Assembly (NCBI RefSeq): GCF_050003625.1
Contig: NC_134397.1
Location: 65,756,669-65,820,668 of the forward strand
Direction: 5' to 3'
Origin: Haematobia irritans
Lineage: Eukaryota; Arthropoda; Insecta; Diptera; Muscidae
DNA length: 64,000 nt
The number at the start of each line of letters is the position of its first letter. The first letter of the stretch is position 1. Position numbers and translations under genes: made by a program. The notes under the pieces are model-generated. The model saw nothing but the letters and a program-made list of their open reading frames with translations, had not been told where the DNA came from and made no database searches. This document shows, one piece after another, positions 1-11,531 of this stretch.

Positions 1-583
1 TGTGGAACAGGGTATTATAAGTTAGTGCATATGTTTGCCTTTTTTTTTTGATGAAGACGAGATAGACATATGGTGTCTTTGGCAATAATGCTCAGGGTCG
101 GTCCCTGAGTCGATCTAGCCATGTCCGTCCGTCCGTCTGTCTGTGAATATATTTTTGTGATTAAAGTCTAGGTCGCAATTTTAGTCCAATCGACTTCAAA
201 TTTTGCACAAGTTTTGGGTCTGAATAGATTTTGGAAGAAATCGGTTCAGATTTAGATATAGCTCCCATGTATATCTTTCGCCCGATATGCACTTATATGG
301 CCCCAGAAGCCAGAGGTTTTTCCTAATTTGTTTGAAATTTTGCACCAGGATAACACTAAGAAGTATTGTCAAATGTGGGCAATTTGATTGAAATCGGTTC
401 AGATTTTGATAGAGCTCCCGTAATTATGTTCTCTCTAATTGGGCTAATATAGCGAAAATACCCACATCTTTCTTTTAAAATCGCCACTGCAAAATCAAAA
501 AATTCAAAAATTTAATCAAAATCAAATTTTCCTATACGAAATTGCATAAAAATGGATTTAGATTTAAATTTTGCAATATTTTT
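1..583 (+). mobile_element. HINE-A copy 1, 5' part (head cut by window edge)
   Basis: The window opens inside the head hairpin of a HINE/DINE-1-like element (cagggtattataagttagtg), matching the start of the copy at 50121. The family's GTCCGTCCGTCTGTCTGTG run follows near 125. Then come degenerate units with CGGTTCAGATTTAGATATAG and CCCGATATGC. The sequence stops in a T run near 583, where HINE-B1 is inserted, and resumes at 2629. It is non-autonomous, with no coding capacity seen. Confidence 0.75.
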
Positions 584-666
584 ATATCAACCACCATAGG
601 GTGGGGGTATATTATCTTTGTCATTCCATTTGTAACGCTTCGAAATATTGCTCTAAGACCCCATAA

Positions 667-749
667 GGTTAGGTTAGGTTAAAGTGGCAGCCCGATTAAT
701 ATTCAGGCTCACTTAGACTGATCAGTCCATTGTGACTGAATAGTCTAAG
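667..749 (-). mobile_element. SINE 3' fragment inside HINE-B1
   Basis: GGTTAGGTTAGGTT followed by GGCAGCCCGAT matches the antisense 3' end of the SINE at 38753. It interrupts the HINE-B head between CCCCATAAG and GGGTCGTGG. The fragment ends with TAGTCTAAGT, which is the sense-strand version of the same SINE region, so it seems to be an inverted, folded-back piece. Confidence 0.65.
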
Positions 750-1872
750 TGGGTCGTGGTGAAATTCTGAGTCGATCTAAGCATGTCCGTCCGTCTGTCC
801 GTCTGTTGAAATAACGCTAACTTCAGAACGAAACACGCTATCGACTTGAAACTTGGCACAAGTAGTTGTTATTGATGTAGATCCGATGGTACTGCAAATG
901 GGCCATATCGGCCCACTTTTACGTATAGCCGCCATGTAAACGGACCCCCAGATTTGGCTTGCGGATCCTCTAAGAGAAGCAAATTTCATCCGATCCGGCT
1001 GAAATTTGGTACATGGTGTTAGTATATGGTCTCTAAAACCCATGCAAAAATTGGTCCACATCGGTTCATAATTATATATAGCCCCCATATGAACCGATCC
1101 CCAGATTTGACCTCCGGAGCCTCTAAGAGAAGAAAATTTCATCCGATCCGGCTGAAATTTGGTACATGATGTAAGTATATGGTCTCTAACAACTACACAA
1201 AAATTGGTCCACATCGGTCCATAATTATATATAGCCCCCATATAAACCGATCCTCAGATTTGACCTCCGGAGCCTCTAAGAGAAGAAAATTTCATCCGGC
1301 TGAAATTTGGTATATGGTGTTAGTATATGGTCCATAATTATATATAGCCCCCATATAAACCGATCCCCAGATTTGGCTTGCGGAGCCACTAAGAGAAGCA
1401 AATTTTATCCGATCTGGCTGAAATTTGGTACATAGTGTTAGTATATGGTCTCAAACAACCAGGCAAAAATTGGTCCATATCGGTTCATAATTATATATAG
1501 CCCCCATATAAACCGATCCCCAGATTGGACCTTCGGAGCCTCTAAGAGAAGCAAAATTCATCAGATCCGATTGAAATTTAGTACGTGGTGTTAATATATG
1601 GTCTCTAACAACAATGAAGGTATTGTCCATATCAGTCCATAATTATATATGTTATAGCACCCATATAAACCGATCCCGAGATTTGGTTTTGGAGCCTCTT
1701 GGAGGAGCAAATTTCATCCGATTCAGTTGAAATTTGGTACATTGTGCTAGTATATGGCCGCTAACAACCATGCCTAACTAGGTCCATATCGGTCCATAGT
1801 TGTATATAGCCCTCAGATAAATCGATCCCCAATCACACAAAAATTGGTCTATATCAAGTTCATAATTAATGG

Positions 1873-2318
1873 TTTTAAAGGTTCGCTTTTTCAGCTTTTT
1901 CAGCTTTTTTCCTTCATATGTTATCAAAGTCCTTTAAAAACGAGTTAACGACAAATTTATTTTCCAAATTAAGACTCGACTTTCAGTAGAAACTATGCTA
2001 TGTTTCAAGTAAAAAACGTCTTTAAAATAAAGTGTTGAAAAACATCCAATATTTGAACGATTTTTTGCTTTGTAATCAAGATGCATTAAATTTAACGAAT
2101 TTTTCTGAATTATTAAAGTCAAGTTGACCTTAGCCCAAACATTTTGTCTTTCATGTTATGATACCCATTTTTAAGTGAAATCACTTAATTATAAGGATAA
2201 TACTACTTCATTGAAAAAACTTTATATTAGAGAAATGCGTCTTCTATGCTAAGCAAAATTTGCCTTCGTATTTGAAACACATGAAATCTTTGAGCTCACG
2301 ACAATATTTTTTTCGGTG
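1873..2318. mobile_element. MITE-C fragment in HINE-B1
   Basis: The piece from ATCAAAGTCCTTTAAAAACG to CACGACAATATTTT is shared with the copies at 11532, 17714, 31939 and 52525. The right end TTTCGGTG is followed by TA. The left end is missing. Confidence 0.65.
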
Positions 2319-2628
2319 TATAAGCGACCCCATAATTCAATTCTGGCTCTCTAAGTACCGTGCTAAAGTCCATATCGATTCGTAATTATTTGTAGAGTTA
2401 CCTATAAATACCTTTTTTGTCTAATATATACCACGAATGGACTAACTTACAATTTAGAAGACGATGTTAAGAAGTCTTAAGATACCTTATCATCGGTATC
2501 AACTTATCATTACCACAACCCAAGTAATTCGATTGTGGATGACAGTCTTTCGTAGAAGTTTCTACGCAATTCATAGTGGAGGGTAAAAAAGATTCGGCCT
2601 GGCCGAACTTACGGCCGTATATACTTGT

Positions 2629-2865
2629 TTTTTAATAACATTGTGTTTTGTTCCAGGGTATTAGTTTAAATGTTATGTCTAGATAATTTGTAGAAGTCTA
2701 ATAATTTTAGTCCAAACCGATTCAGATTTAAACATATGTATATCCGGATATAAAACTTTATATATCACACCAAACAAATTTGAAGGATTTGATATGGTAT
2801 CGAAAATATAGACCAACAAAGTGGTGCAGGGTATAATATAGTCGGCCTCGCCAGACTTACTTGTT
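2629..2865 (+). mobile_element. HINE-A copy 1, 3' part
   Basis: The sequence resumes with AATAACATTGTGTTTTGTTC, parallel to ACTAACATTGTGTTCCACC at 35045. It ends with GTGGTGCAGGGTATAATATA, a GTCGG...CCAGAC stem and ACTTGTT, the family's 3' signature. Together with 1-583 it shows that HINE-B1 arrived second. Confidence 0.8.
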
Positions 2866-4708
2866 CATTTTCAATTAGAGTTTAATTTAAAAAAAATAAT
2901 TGAACATTTTTTATTATTACGGGTTTCTCTTAAAATCCAGTGAATGTTGGAATTTTCACAATTCCCCATGATCAGATATTCGGAATCGCAAATCTCAAAA
3001 TTTTCATTTGGCCATATTTTGTTAACCCTAAAACGTATACGTTTAATAAGAAGTTTAAATTGAAATTGGTTTGAGGTCCGAGAATATATCAATTTTTTCG
3101 TTATAAGAAAAATAAATTCTTGCGGTTCAGAATATCAGAAAATGGTAGTGGATGTCCTTGGCTTGATTTCTGTCAAAAATGTATCCAGTGTGACAGTACC
3201 ATAAGAGAGTCCAATTAGGGACGTTTTGTGAGTATGCTAAATATCTCTCCCTTCTTAGGCCTTAAAGGCCCTTATCGCTACCACCTTTTTGTATTCACTC
3301 TTCCTACAACGATTCATCAGTATTGAAAAAGTCGTAAATATTTATGCATCTACCAGAACCTCGTACACCTCAATATTTATGATTACAATGCCTGTACTAA
3401 ATTTTTCACCAAATCTAAGTAAAATTGGAAAATAACAACAACAAAATACCGATATATATGCTATATGCTATGCAATAAAATGATTGTTTACTGTCTCTCT
3501 GATCTCCAATCTGCTGTAGTTGTTGGTAAATATTTACATACATTTGAAGTTACTTCAGATGGGTTTTTGGTATTTTACTTTGATTGACATTTGCTGGCAT
3601 GAATGCACACTGATGTTTGGCCAAAAACCTCCCGATCATAAATCATGACAGTACCAACAATGAATTTATGACATCTCTCCGACAGCAAAGATGCAGTAAG
3701 AAAGTGTGTCGTCGCCGTCTGCTTACTTGCAATTGCCTGCCTACCAAGCAGCAACAGCAGCCAGTAATAAAATTCCCATAAAATTTTTGTCTTATTTCGA
3801 TAATATTTATTTTGGTGAAATGCTTAGACATAGGTGGAGTTAGACTTTGGGAAATATTGTAGTTATTTCTTCAAAATTATATTGTCATCGTTTGATTGTA
3901 TTGGAAATTTAATTTGTACTGATTATATTGTTTCAATGTTGACAATAGTTGACAATGATTGCTTCTCATTAATTTGATCAAGTAAAGCTTCGATAGTATC
4001 AATCAATGTAAGTTATTATTGAAATATAATGAGGGTAAATCATCATACAATTGTAAATAGATTTATAGTTTTCGGGCATCAATTTATTTTCAATTAAGTG
4101 TTTAAGCGTAGAGTAAACAAATAATACCAACATTATACCCAGAAAAAATTAAAGAAAATTCGAAACTAAAGGAAAAACTGTTCATCAATTCAGTTTATTT
4201 ATTTATTTTATTTCCATTAAGTTAAATATTTGTGTGAAATAATAAAACTTACTTGTTTCAGTAAAAAAAAACTCCTAAACTGAAATCAGTTAGGAATAGT
4301 TTAGAATAAGGCAAGGAATTTTACTAACACTGATTTCTTCGCGGGGTATAAGAATTTACAACTGAACAAAAAATTTTTATCCACTGCATAACAATGCATT
4401 CATAAAACTGAACAAAAATCGAACTTATCCCGGGTTTCCTCAAATATAGTAAAAATTATTATAAAATCATAAATCTGACTTCCCTTATTAGAGAATGCTT
4501 TTCATATATACGAATAAGACTTAGCATTTTCATTTATACGAATAAGACTTAACATAAAAAATATGTTAGTTCACTCGAACTAAGAATTATTCAATCCTCT
4601 CAAACTTTAAGGAAACCTACTTGTTAGAATATAGGAAATTTTCCAATATTTCTTTTATCTACCTACAATGGATGCCTGTAATCGATATGTTTGCGCGTGG
4701 GTTGTTTT
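2866..4708. other. Unassigned AT-rich sequence
   Basis: I see no repeat family, RNA gene or convincing coding frame here. Short open frames (2871-3092 and 3643-3831, minus strand) have no recognisable domain. The stretch may be intronic or intergenic single-copy DNA. Confidence 0.4.
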
Positions 4709-4884
4709 TATACCATCCACCATAGGATGGGGGTATATTATCTTCCCAGCAAAAAAATTTGGAAGTTCTTCCAAAGGCACAACTTTAAAAGCACTTCCAG
4801 AAGATGCACTCCCAATGATGTTCTTTATTTTAACTACCCAGGAAGTTCTTTTAATTCAATTTTTTATAACGTGGTTTTTTCATA

Positions 4885-5789
4885 AAGGGTGATTTGTTAA
4901 GAGCTTGATAACTTTTTTAAAAAAAAAAACGCATAAAATTTGCAAAATCTCATCGGTTCTTTATTTGAAACGTTAGATTGGTCCATGACATTTACTTTTT
5001 GAAGATAATTTCATTTAAATGTTGACCGCGGCTGCGTCTTAGGTGGTCCATTCGGAAAGTCCAATTTTGGGCAACTTTTTCGAGCATTTCGGCCGGAATA
5101 GCCCGAATTTCTTCGGAAATGTTGTTTTCCAAAGCTGGAATAGTTGCTGGCTTATTTCTGTAGACTTTAGACTTGACGTAGCCCCACAAAAAATAGTCTA
5201 AAGGCGTCAAATCGCATGATCTTGGTGGCCAACTTACCGGTCCATTTCTTGAGATGAATTGTTCTCCGAAGTTTTCCCTCAAAATGGCCATAGAATCGTT
5301 GAAACCACATGTCAACCAAGTTCAGTTCTTCCATTTTTGGCAACAAAAAGTTTGTTAGCATCGAACGATAGCGATCGCCATTCACCGTAACGTTGCGTCC
5401 AACAGCATCTTTGAAAAAATACGGTCCAATGATTCCACCAGCGTACAAACCACACCAAACAGTGCATTTTTCGGGATGCATGTGCAGTTCTTGAACGGCT
5501 TCTGGTTGCTCTTCACTCCAAATGCGGCAATTTTGCTTATTTACGTAGCCATTCAACCAGAAATGAGCCTCATCGCTGAACAAAATTTGTCGATAAAAAA
5601 GCGGATTTTCTGCCACTGATTTTGGTAATAAAATTCAATGATTTGCAAGCGTTGCTCGTTAGTAAGTCTATTCATGATGAAATGTCAAAGCATACTGAGC
5701 ATCTTTCTCTTTGACACCATGTCCGAAATCCCACGTGATCTGTCAAATACTAATGCATGAAAAGCCTAACCTCAAAAGAATCACCCTTT
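4885..5789 (-). mobile_element. Tc1/mariner-type element, rosa-like (DD41D), internally deleted
   Basis: It is flanked by TA at 4883-4884 and 5790-5791. The inverted ends are AAGGGTGATTTGTTAAGAG and, on the complement, AAGGGTGATTCTTTTGAGG, similar over about 26 bp. The 905-bp length is short for a full element with a transposase of about 340 residues. It lies inside element I. Confidence 0.85.
4992..5675 (-). pseudogene. Rosa-like (DD41D) transposase, broken
   Basis: The start at 5675 gives MNRLTNEQRLQIIEFYYQN, the usual N-terminus of this transposase group. Nearly all of the DNA-binding region is then missing and the frame shifts. The catalytic core resumes with AENPLFYRQILFSDEAHF (first Asp), CRIWSEEQPEAV and GGIIGPYFFKDA. 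Just after VDMWFQ the sequence lacks 29 bases compared with the relative at 45261. This removes the DGATCHTA motif with the second catalytic Asp and shifts the frame again. The C-terminal part continues from MAILRENFGEQFISRNGPV through WPPRSCDLTPLDYFLWG, with the third Asp, to EIIFKK. It is certainly inactive. The family name rests on the 41-residue Asp-Asp spacing measured in the relative. Confidence 0.88.
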
Positions 5790-7016
5790 ACTTTTAATGG
5801 TTAATTTTAACTTCTTTTGTTTCAAATAGGTTAAAAACAGAGTAAGAATTCATGAAATGGTACAAATCATTTAAATTTTGTCGAAAAAATCCAAATTCCA
5901 ATCTGAAAAAATTGTGAATTTTTGAAAATATTTTTAGTCAAACGTTTCCGACAAGCGTTAGAATCCATTAAAATTATAAAAAAAATTATAAAAATTATTT
6001 ATTTGACAAAATATAACAGAATTTGTTTATTTACATCCAAAACATTGAATTCGGATCACACCTAAAGAAGTGATGCAAATTCAGTGCAACGGCTGTTGAA
6101 AGGACAAGCCCATGTTAAATTCATCGCTTCTGCGTCAATTTTGCACCACTTCCGGATCCAAAAAGAACATTTTCATTACTTTTTTGGAGACGCTTATTTT
6201 GCTGGATTTGTCATTCCGTTTGTAACACATCGAAATATTGCTCTAAAACCCCATAAAGTATATATATTCTGGGTCGTGGTGAAATTCAGAGTCGATCTAA
6301 GCATTTCCGTCCGTCCGTCCGTTTGTTGAAATCACGCTAACTTCCGAACGAAACAAGCTATCGACTTGAAACTTGGCACAAGTAGTTGTTATTGATGTAG
6401 GTCAGATGGTATTGCAAATGGGCCATATCGGTCCACTTTTACGTATAGCCCCCATATAAACGGACCCTCAGATTTGGCTTGTGGAGCCTCTAACAGAAGC
6501 ATATTTCATCCGATCTGGCTAAAATTTGGTACATGATGTTGATATATAGCCCCCATATAAACCGATCCCCAGATTTGGCTTGCGGAGCCTCAAAGAGAAG
6601 CAAATTTCATACGATCCGGCTGAAATTTGGTACATGATATTGGCATATGGTATCTAACAACCATGCAAAAATTGGTCCACATCGGTCTATAATTATATAT
6701 AGCCCCCATATAAACCGATCCCCAGATTTGGCTTGCGGAACCTCAAAGAGAAGCAAATTTCATCCGATCCGGCTGAAATTTGGTACATGGTGTTAGTATA
6801 TGGTCTCTAATAGCCGTGCAAAAATTGGTCCACATCGGTCAATAATTATATATAGCCCCCATATAAACCGATCTCCAGATTTGGCTTGCGGAGCCTCAAA
6901 GAGAAGCAAATTTCATCCGATTCGCCTGAAATTTGGTACATGATGTTGGTATATGGTGTCTAACAACCGTGCAAAAATTGGTCTACATCGGTTCATAATT
7001 ATATATAGCCCCCATA

Positions 7017-7906
7017 CACCGAAAGAATTCTCTTCGTTAATTTTACGAAGAATTCTTCATTAACTATTCTTCCTGAATTCTTCATTAAAATAACGAAATT
7101 TTCATTCATTTTCGTAAATTTTACGAAGAACATTTTACGAATATACGAAACTTCTACGAAACATTCTACATTAATTTTTCTTCGTAAAAATTTCGTACTT
7201 TTAACGAAACTTTCTTCACATTTCATGAATTTTGTGAAGAAGTTTTTACGAATATTTTACGAAACATTCTGCGTTAAAATTTCTTCATAAGAAGTACGAA
7301 ACATTTTCTTTGAAATAACGAAGAAGTTTCATTGAAGTTGTAAAATTTCCGTTCGCGGCATTAAATTGTCTTTTATAATGTGCTTGAGTGTATTCCTTTA
7401 TTCTATTTTTTTATGCAAGTCTATGCTACTTCTCATTTGGGTGATAGCGCGCTATGAATAAAAGTGAAGCAATAAAACTAAAAATTATTCAAAAACTTAA
7501 GATGTAAAGTAGTGATGTCATTTTTCACACTTGCAACTACAACCAAATGCACTTTCGACTATAATTTTTTTTTTCTAAAAGTTCGAACATTTTTCAGAAA
7601 AAAGTACGAAATTTTTTCATAAAAAGTACGAAAATTTTTCATAAAAACTACGAAAATTTTTCATAAAAAGTACGAAACATTTTCATAAAAAGTACGAAGA
7701 TTTTTCATAAAAAGTACGAAGATTCTTCATAAAAAGTACGAATTTTTTTCTTACAAAATACGAAAATTTTGGAAGAACTTTTCTTCGTAAAAAGTACGAA
7801 ATATTTCGTACTTTTAATGAAAAGTTTCTTTGGTTGTAAAACAATGACAAATTTCGTACTTTTAACGAAATTTTTCGTTCTTTTTACGAAGAAAATTCTT
7901 TCGGTG
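7017..7906. mobile_element. MITE-G, palindrome-rich TIR element in HINE-B2
   Basis: It is flanked by TA (7015-7016, 7907-7908) at the CCCCCATA/TAAACCG site of a 153-bp unit. The ends are CACCGAAAGAATTCTCTTCG and, complemented, CACCGAAAGAATTTTCTTCG. Much of the body alternates TTCGTA and TACGAA, so both strands look alike. It includes a 22-bp tandem array. Open frames here are repeat artefacts. Confidence 0.8.
7599..7760. repeat. 22-bp tandem array in MITE-G
   Basis: The unit AAAAAGTACGAAAATTTTTC plus AT recurs at exact 22-bp steps (7621, 7643, 7665, 7687), with diverged units on each side. Confidence 0.8.
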
Positions 7907-8270
7907 TATAAACCGATCCCCAGATTTGGTTTGCGAAGTCTCCAAGAGAAGCAAATTTCATCGAATCCGTTTTTAATTTGGAGCATGGTGTTAGAATATG
8001 ATCTTTAACAACCGTGTCAGATTGGTCCATATCGGTCCATAATTATATATAGCCCCCATATAAAACGTTCTCCAGATTTGACCTCTTGGAAGAGCAAAAT
8101 TCATCCGATTCGGTTCAAATTTGGAACATAGTGTTAGTATATGGCCACTAACAACCATACCAAAATAGGTCCATATCGGTCTATAGTTATATATAGCTGA
8201 TCTCCAATCACACAAAAATTGGTCCATATCGGTTCATAATCATGGTTGCCACTCGAGCCAAAAATAATCT

Positions 8271-8600
8271 ACCAAAATTTTATTTCTATAGTAACTTTTG
8301 TCAAAATTTTATTTCTATAGAAAATTTTGTAAAAATTTTATTTCTATAGAAAATTTTGTTAAAATTTTATTCGGTGCATAATCATGGTTGCCACTCGAGC
8401 CAAAAATAATCTACCAAAATTTTGTTTCTATGGAAAATTTTGTCACAATTTTATTTCTACAGAAAATTTTGTCAAAATTTTATTTCTATAGAAAATTTTG
8501 TCAAAATTTTATTTCTATAGAAAATTTTGTTAAAATATTATTTCTATAGAAAATTTTGTCAAAATTTTATGTCTATAGAAAATTTTGTCAAACTGAATTA
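8271..8600 (+). repeat. 29-bp satellite array in HINE-B2
   Basis: Units are ATTTCTATAGAAAATTTTGT plus CAAAATTTT. They are preceded by the HINE-B module GGTTGCCACTCGAGCC, which is itself duplicated here. Confidence 0.85.
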
Positions 8601-8833
8601 TATACGTATTTGATCGATCTTTTTTGATTTAATATATACCACGTATGGACTTACATACAATTTAGAAGACGGTGTTAGGAGGTTTTAATATACCTACCGT
8701 TACCGGTACTTAAGTTACCGATACTTAAGTAATTCGATTGTGGATGGCAGTGTTTAGAAGAAGTTTCTACGCAATCCCTGGTAGAGGGTACATAAGCTTC
8801 GGCCTGGCCGAACTTACGGCCGTATATACTTGT

Positions 8834-9238
8834 TTTTTTTTTTCAGTTGGAATCGTGTTTTTATGGTATAGGAAGCATCATAAAATCGAGCGATTGTACA
8901 AAATAATATAAAAGTCGGAAAATATTTGTTTGTTATCAATTAGTGAGTACATTTTTCAGTTTTGTTTGAAAATTATTTAAAATCAATAACAAAACCATAA
9001 AGAATGAAAAAACAAACACCAACAGAATAACAATCCCTTCATTCATCTTCATTTTTGGAAACTTAAATTATCCGGTAACATTCAATGACGCTAACCTTTT
9101 GTGAAAAACATTGGTTTATGGATATTCTTATATTTGTTGGGACTGACATTGTAAAAGGAGGATAAACTCGTTGGACAGCAACTTATTAAAACAGGAAGGT
9201 AAAAGTTTGAAAAATTACTTTATGTGGTTGAGAAAATG
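8834..9238. other. Unassigned AT-rich sequence
   Basis: No repeat family or coding frame is recognised between HINE-B2 and MITE-P. Confidence 0.4.
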
Positions 9239-9743
9239 CACAGAAAAAAATGTCCGTAGTTAAACTAACGCTAAATTAAACTTAATTTTATTGCAAAAAA
9301 ATTATTTGTTTGTAGTTAAATTTTATTATTTTTTGCGAAGTTTTCCACTACCCAATGAAAATTTCGTTTTTTTAAGTATGCCTCAAAAATTTTAAGAACT
9401 AAACGTGTGTATAAAGTTCAATGACAGTACACATAAGTTCAATAAGAACTAAAGCAAATTAAAATTTTCGTACGATTCCCAAAAATAGTAAGAATGAACT
9501 ACTATGGTATGGTTAAAATGGTCATGATTGGCGCCAATGATTTTCTTCTTTAATTTTAGTTAATTTCTTCTTCTATGAGAGGGTGTAATTTCTAGAACTG
9601 CAGTGAAAAAGTACAACGGGGCATTAAATTTTCCTGGTTTTAACAACACTTTGTGGAAATCTCAAAATGTGGAGTAAAATTAATTTCAATTTTCGTACGA
9701 GTTAGTTTATTCTTCCTATAAAACAGTTCACTTTTTTTCGGTG
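9239..9743. mobile_element. MITE-P, TIR element with TG flanks
   Basis: The left end CACAGAAAAAAATGTCCG and the right end CACTTTTTTTCGGTG are inverted at their outermost bases and carry the CACnGAAAAAAA theme. TG stands on both sides (9237-9238 and 9744-9745), consistent with a 2-bp target duplication. It is non-coding. Confidence 0.5.
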
Positions 9744-9848
9744 TGTAACATTATATGTAATTGGAAATAGTGGAATAATAAACTAATATTTCAAGGTCAA
9801 TAATAATACTTAATCAGGCGATTTTAAGTGCAAATTTTGTACAATTAA

Positions 9849-9957
9849 AAATTTGCCCATGTAAAATTCATTGGAGATGACCCAAGTTTGCACTACTTCC
9901 GGATCACAGATTGGGGATCCAAACTACTTTTTTGGAAGCTCTTTTTTTGCTGGGATA
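9849..9957. mobile_element. Element-I-like right end
   Basis: CACTACTTCCGGATCAC, GGATCCAAACTAC and the terminal TTTTTTTGCTGGG belong to the CCCAGCAAAA family. It faces a matching left end at 11403 in inverted orientation. Confidence 0.6.
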
Positions 9958-10238
9958 TTAAAACAACATGTCCTTTATTGAACAAAATATGCGCCTATAT
10001 AAATAAATAAAACTGTATTTGAAACGTAAGTAAGAAGTTCTATTTTTGTACTAAAAGGTTTACCGCATACATTTAAGATTTATCCACATGAATGAAGAAA
10101 GTTCAATAAAATCATTCCATATATGAATTCAATTCAGTTAATTTATTTTATTCTCTAGTATAGTGGTACATAAATGTTAACTAATATATAGAATGTATTC
10201 TTCCTAATTTCTAAGAAAATCACATCGTTCAAACAAAT
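9958..10238. other. Unassigned AT-rich sequence
   Basis: Nothing recognisable. It lies between the element-I-like end and HINE-B3. Confidence 0.35.
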
Positions 10239-11230
10239 AACAAGTATATACGGCCGTAAGTTCGGCCAGGCCGAATCTTATGTACCCTCCACCATGGATT
10301 ACGTTGAAATTTCTACGAAAGACTGCCATCCACAATCGAATTACTTGGGTTGTGGTAATACTTACCGATGGTAAGATATCTTAAAACTTCTTAACATCGT
10401 CTTCTAAATTGAAAGTTAGTCCACACGTGGTATATATTAGACAAAGTATGTATAGGTAAGTCTACAAAAAATTACGAATCGATATGGACTTTTACAAGGT
10501 ACTTAGAGAGCAGAATTGAAATATGGGGGTCGCTTATTTGGGGGGCTATATACAATTATGAACTTGATATGGACCAATTTTTGTGTGATTGGGGATCGAT
10601 TTATCTGAGGGCTATATATAACTATAGACCGATATGAACCTAGTTAGGCATGGTTGTTAACGGCCATATATTAGCACAATGGACCAAATTTCAACTGACT
10701 CGGATGAAATTTGCTCCTCCAAGACGCTCCAAAACCAAATCTCGGGATCGGTTTATATGGCGGCTATACATAATTATGGACCGATTTCGGCCAATTCCTG
10801 CATGGTTGTTAGAGACCATATGCTAACACCATGTATCAAATTTTAGCCGGATAGGATGAAATTTGCTTCTCTTAGAGGCTCCGCAAGGCAAATCTGGGGG
10901 TCCGTTTTAGATGGGGGCTACATATAATTATTGACCGATATGGACCAATTCCTGCATGGTTGTTAGAGACCATATACTTACACCATGTACCAAATTTCAG
11001 CCGGATCGGATGAAATTTGCTTCTCTTAGAGGATCCGCTAGCCAAATCTGGGGGTCCGTTTATATGAGGGCTATACGTAAAAGTGACCGATATGACCCAT
11101 TTAATCGACTCAGAATTTCACCACGACCCAGAATATATATACTTTATGGGATCTTAGAGCAATATTTCGATGTGTTACAAAACGGAATGACAAAGTTAAT
11201 ATCCCCCCATCCTATGGTGGAGGGTATAAA
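10239..11230 (-). mobile_element. HINE-B copy 3, short form without 29-bp array
   Basis: On the plus strand it begins with AACAAGTATATACGGCCGTA and TTCGGCCAGGCCGAA and ends with CCTATGGTGGAGGGTATA, an antisense complete copy. It holds about four 153-bp units. It lacks the 29-bp array present in B2, B4, B5 and B6, so the array is optional in the family. Confidence 0.85.
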
Positions 11231-11402
11231 AATGTCTTTGTCACTATATGAAGTTCAACTTTCTTCAAACGTGATTCATGTTAACTTAAAGGACAGGTCT
11301 CATTATTCTTGATGCATGTCTTTTTTCTGTTCATAAAATGGGCTGAAAATACACCTTCCTCTGCGTACTCGAGTACTAACATTGAGGAATATATTTATAT
11401 AT

Positions 11403-11515
11403 CCAGCAAAAAAAGAGCTTCCAAAAAAGTAGTTTGGATCCCCAACTTATATATGATCCGGAAGTAGTGCAAATTTAGATCATCTTCAATGAATTTTACA
11501 AGGGCTTGCCATAGT
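11403..11515. mobile_element. Element-I-like left end
   Basis: CCAGCAAAAAAAGAGCTTCC, GTAGTTTGGATCCCC and GATCCGGAAGTAGTGCAAAT are the inverse of 9849-9957. Confidence 0.6.
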
Positions 11516-11531
11516 ACGGAAGTACTTCGTA

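Larger units (their letters stand above)
584..2628 (+). mobile_element. HINE-B copy 1, inserted in HINE-A1
   Basis: The head has the CCACCATAGG...GGGGGTATATTA hairpin, then TGTCATTCCATTTGTAACGC and the GTCCGTCCGTCTGTCCGTCTG run at about 786. About six 153-bp units follow, each with ATATATAGCCCCCATATAAA, between roughly 900 and 1860. The 3' end carries the palindromes TTCGGCCTGGCCGAA and TACGGCCGTA, then TATACTTGTT. Its insertion point lies in a T run of HINE-A1, as expected for Helentron-type elements. It also holds a SINE fragment (667-749) and a MITE-C fragment (about 1873-2318). Confidence 0.85.
4745..6206. mobile_element. Element I copy 1 (CCCAGCAAAA TIR), containing a DD41D element
   Basis: The left end CCCAGCAAAAAAATTTGG and the right end TTATTTTGCTGG are inverted. 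Flanking TT agrees with the uninterrupted HINE-B sequence ATCTTTGTCATT seen in B1. Conserved parts include GCACTTCC, GAAGTGATGCAAATTCAG and a GGATCCAAAAAGAACATTTT core. Removing the inner DD41D element leaves about 555 bp, MITE-sized and non-coding. Confidence 0.75.
4709..8833 (+). mobile_element. HINE-B copy 2, with two nested elements
   Basis: The head TATACCATCCACCATAGG...GGGGGTATATTATCTT stops at 4744 and resumes as TTTGTCATTCCGTTTGTAAC after element I (4745-6206). The GTCCGTCCGTCCG run is at about 6308. 153-bp units span 6400-7016 and 7909-8230, interrupted by element G. The module CATGGTTGCCACTCGAGCC then occurs twice (8243 and 8383), leading into a 29-bp array. The tail has TTCGGCCTGGCCGAA, TACGGCCGTA and ACTTGTT. 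Confidence 0.85.
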
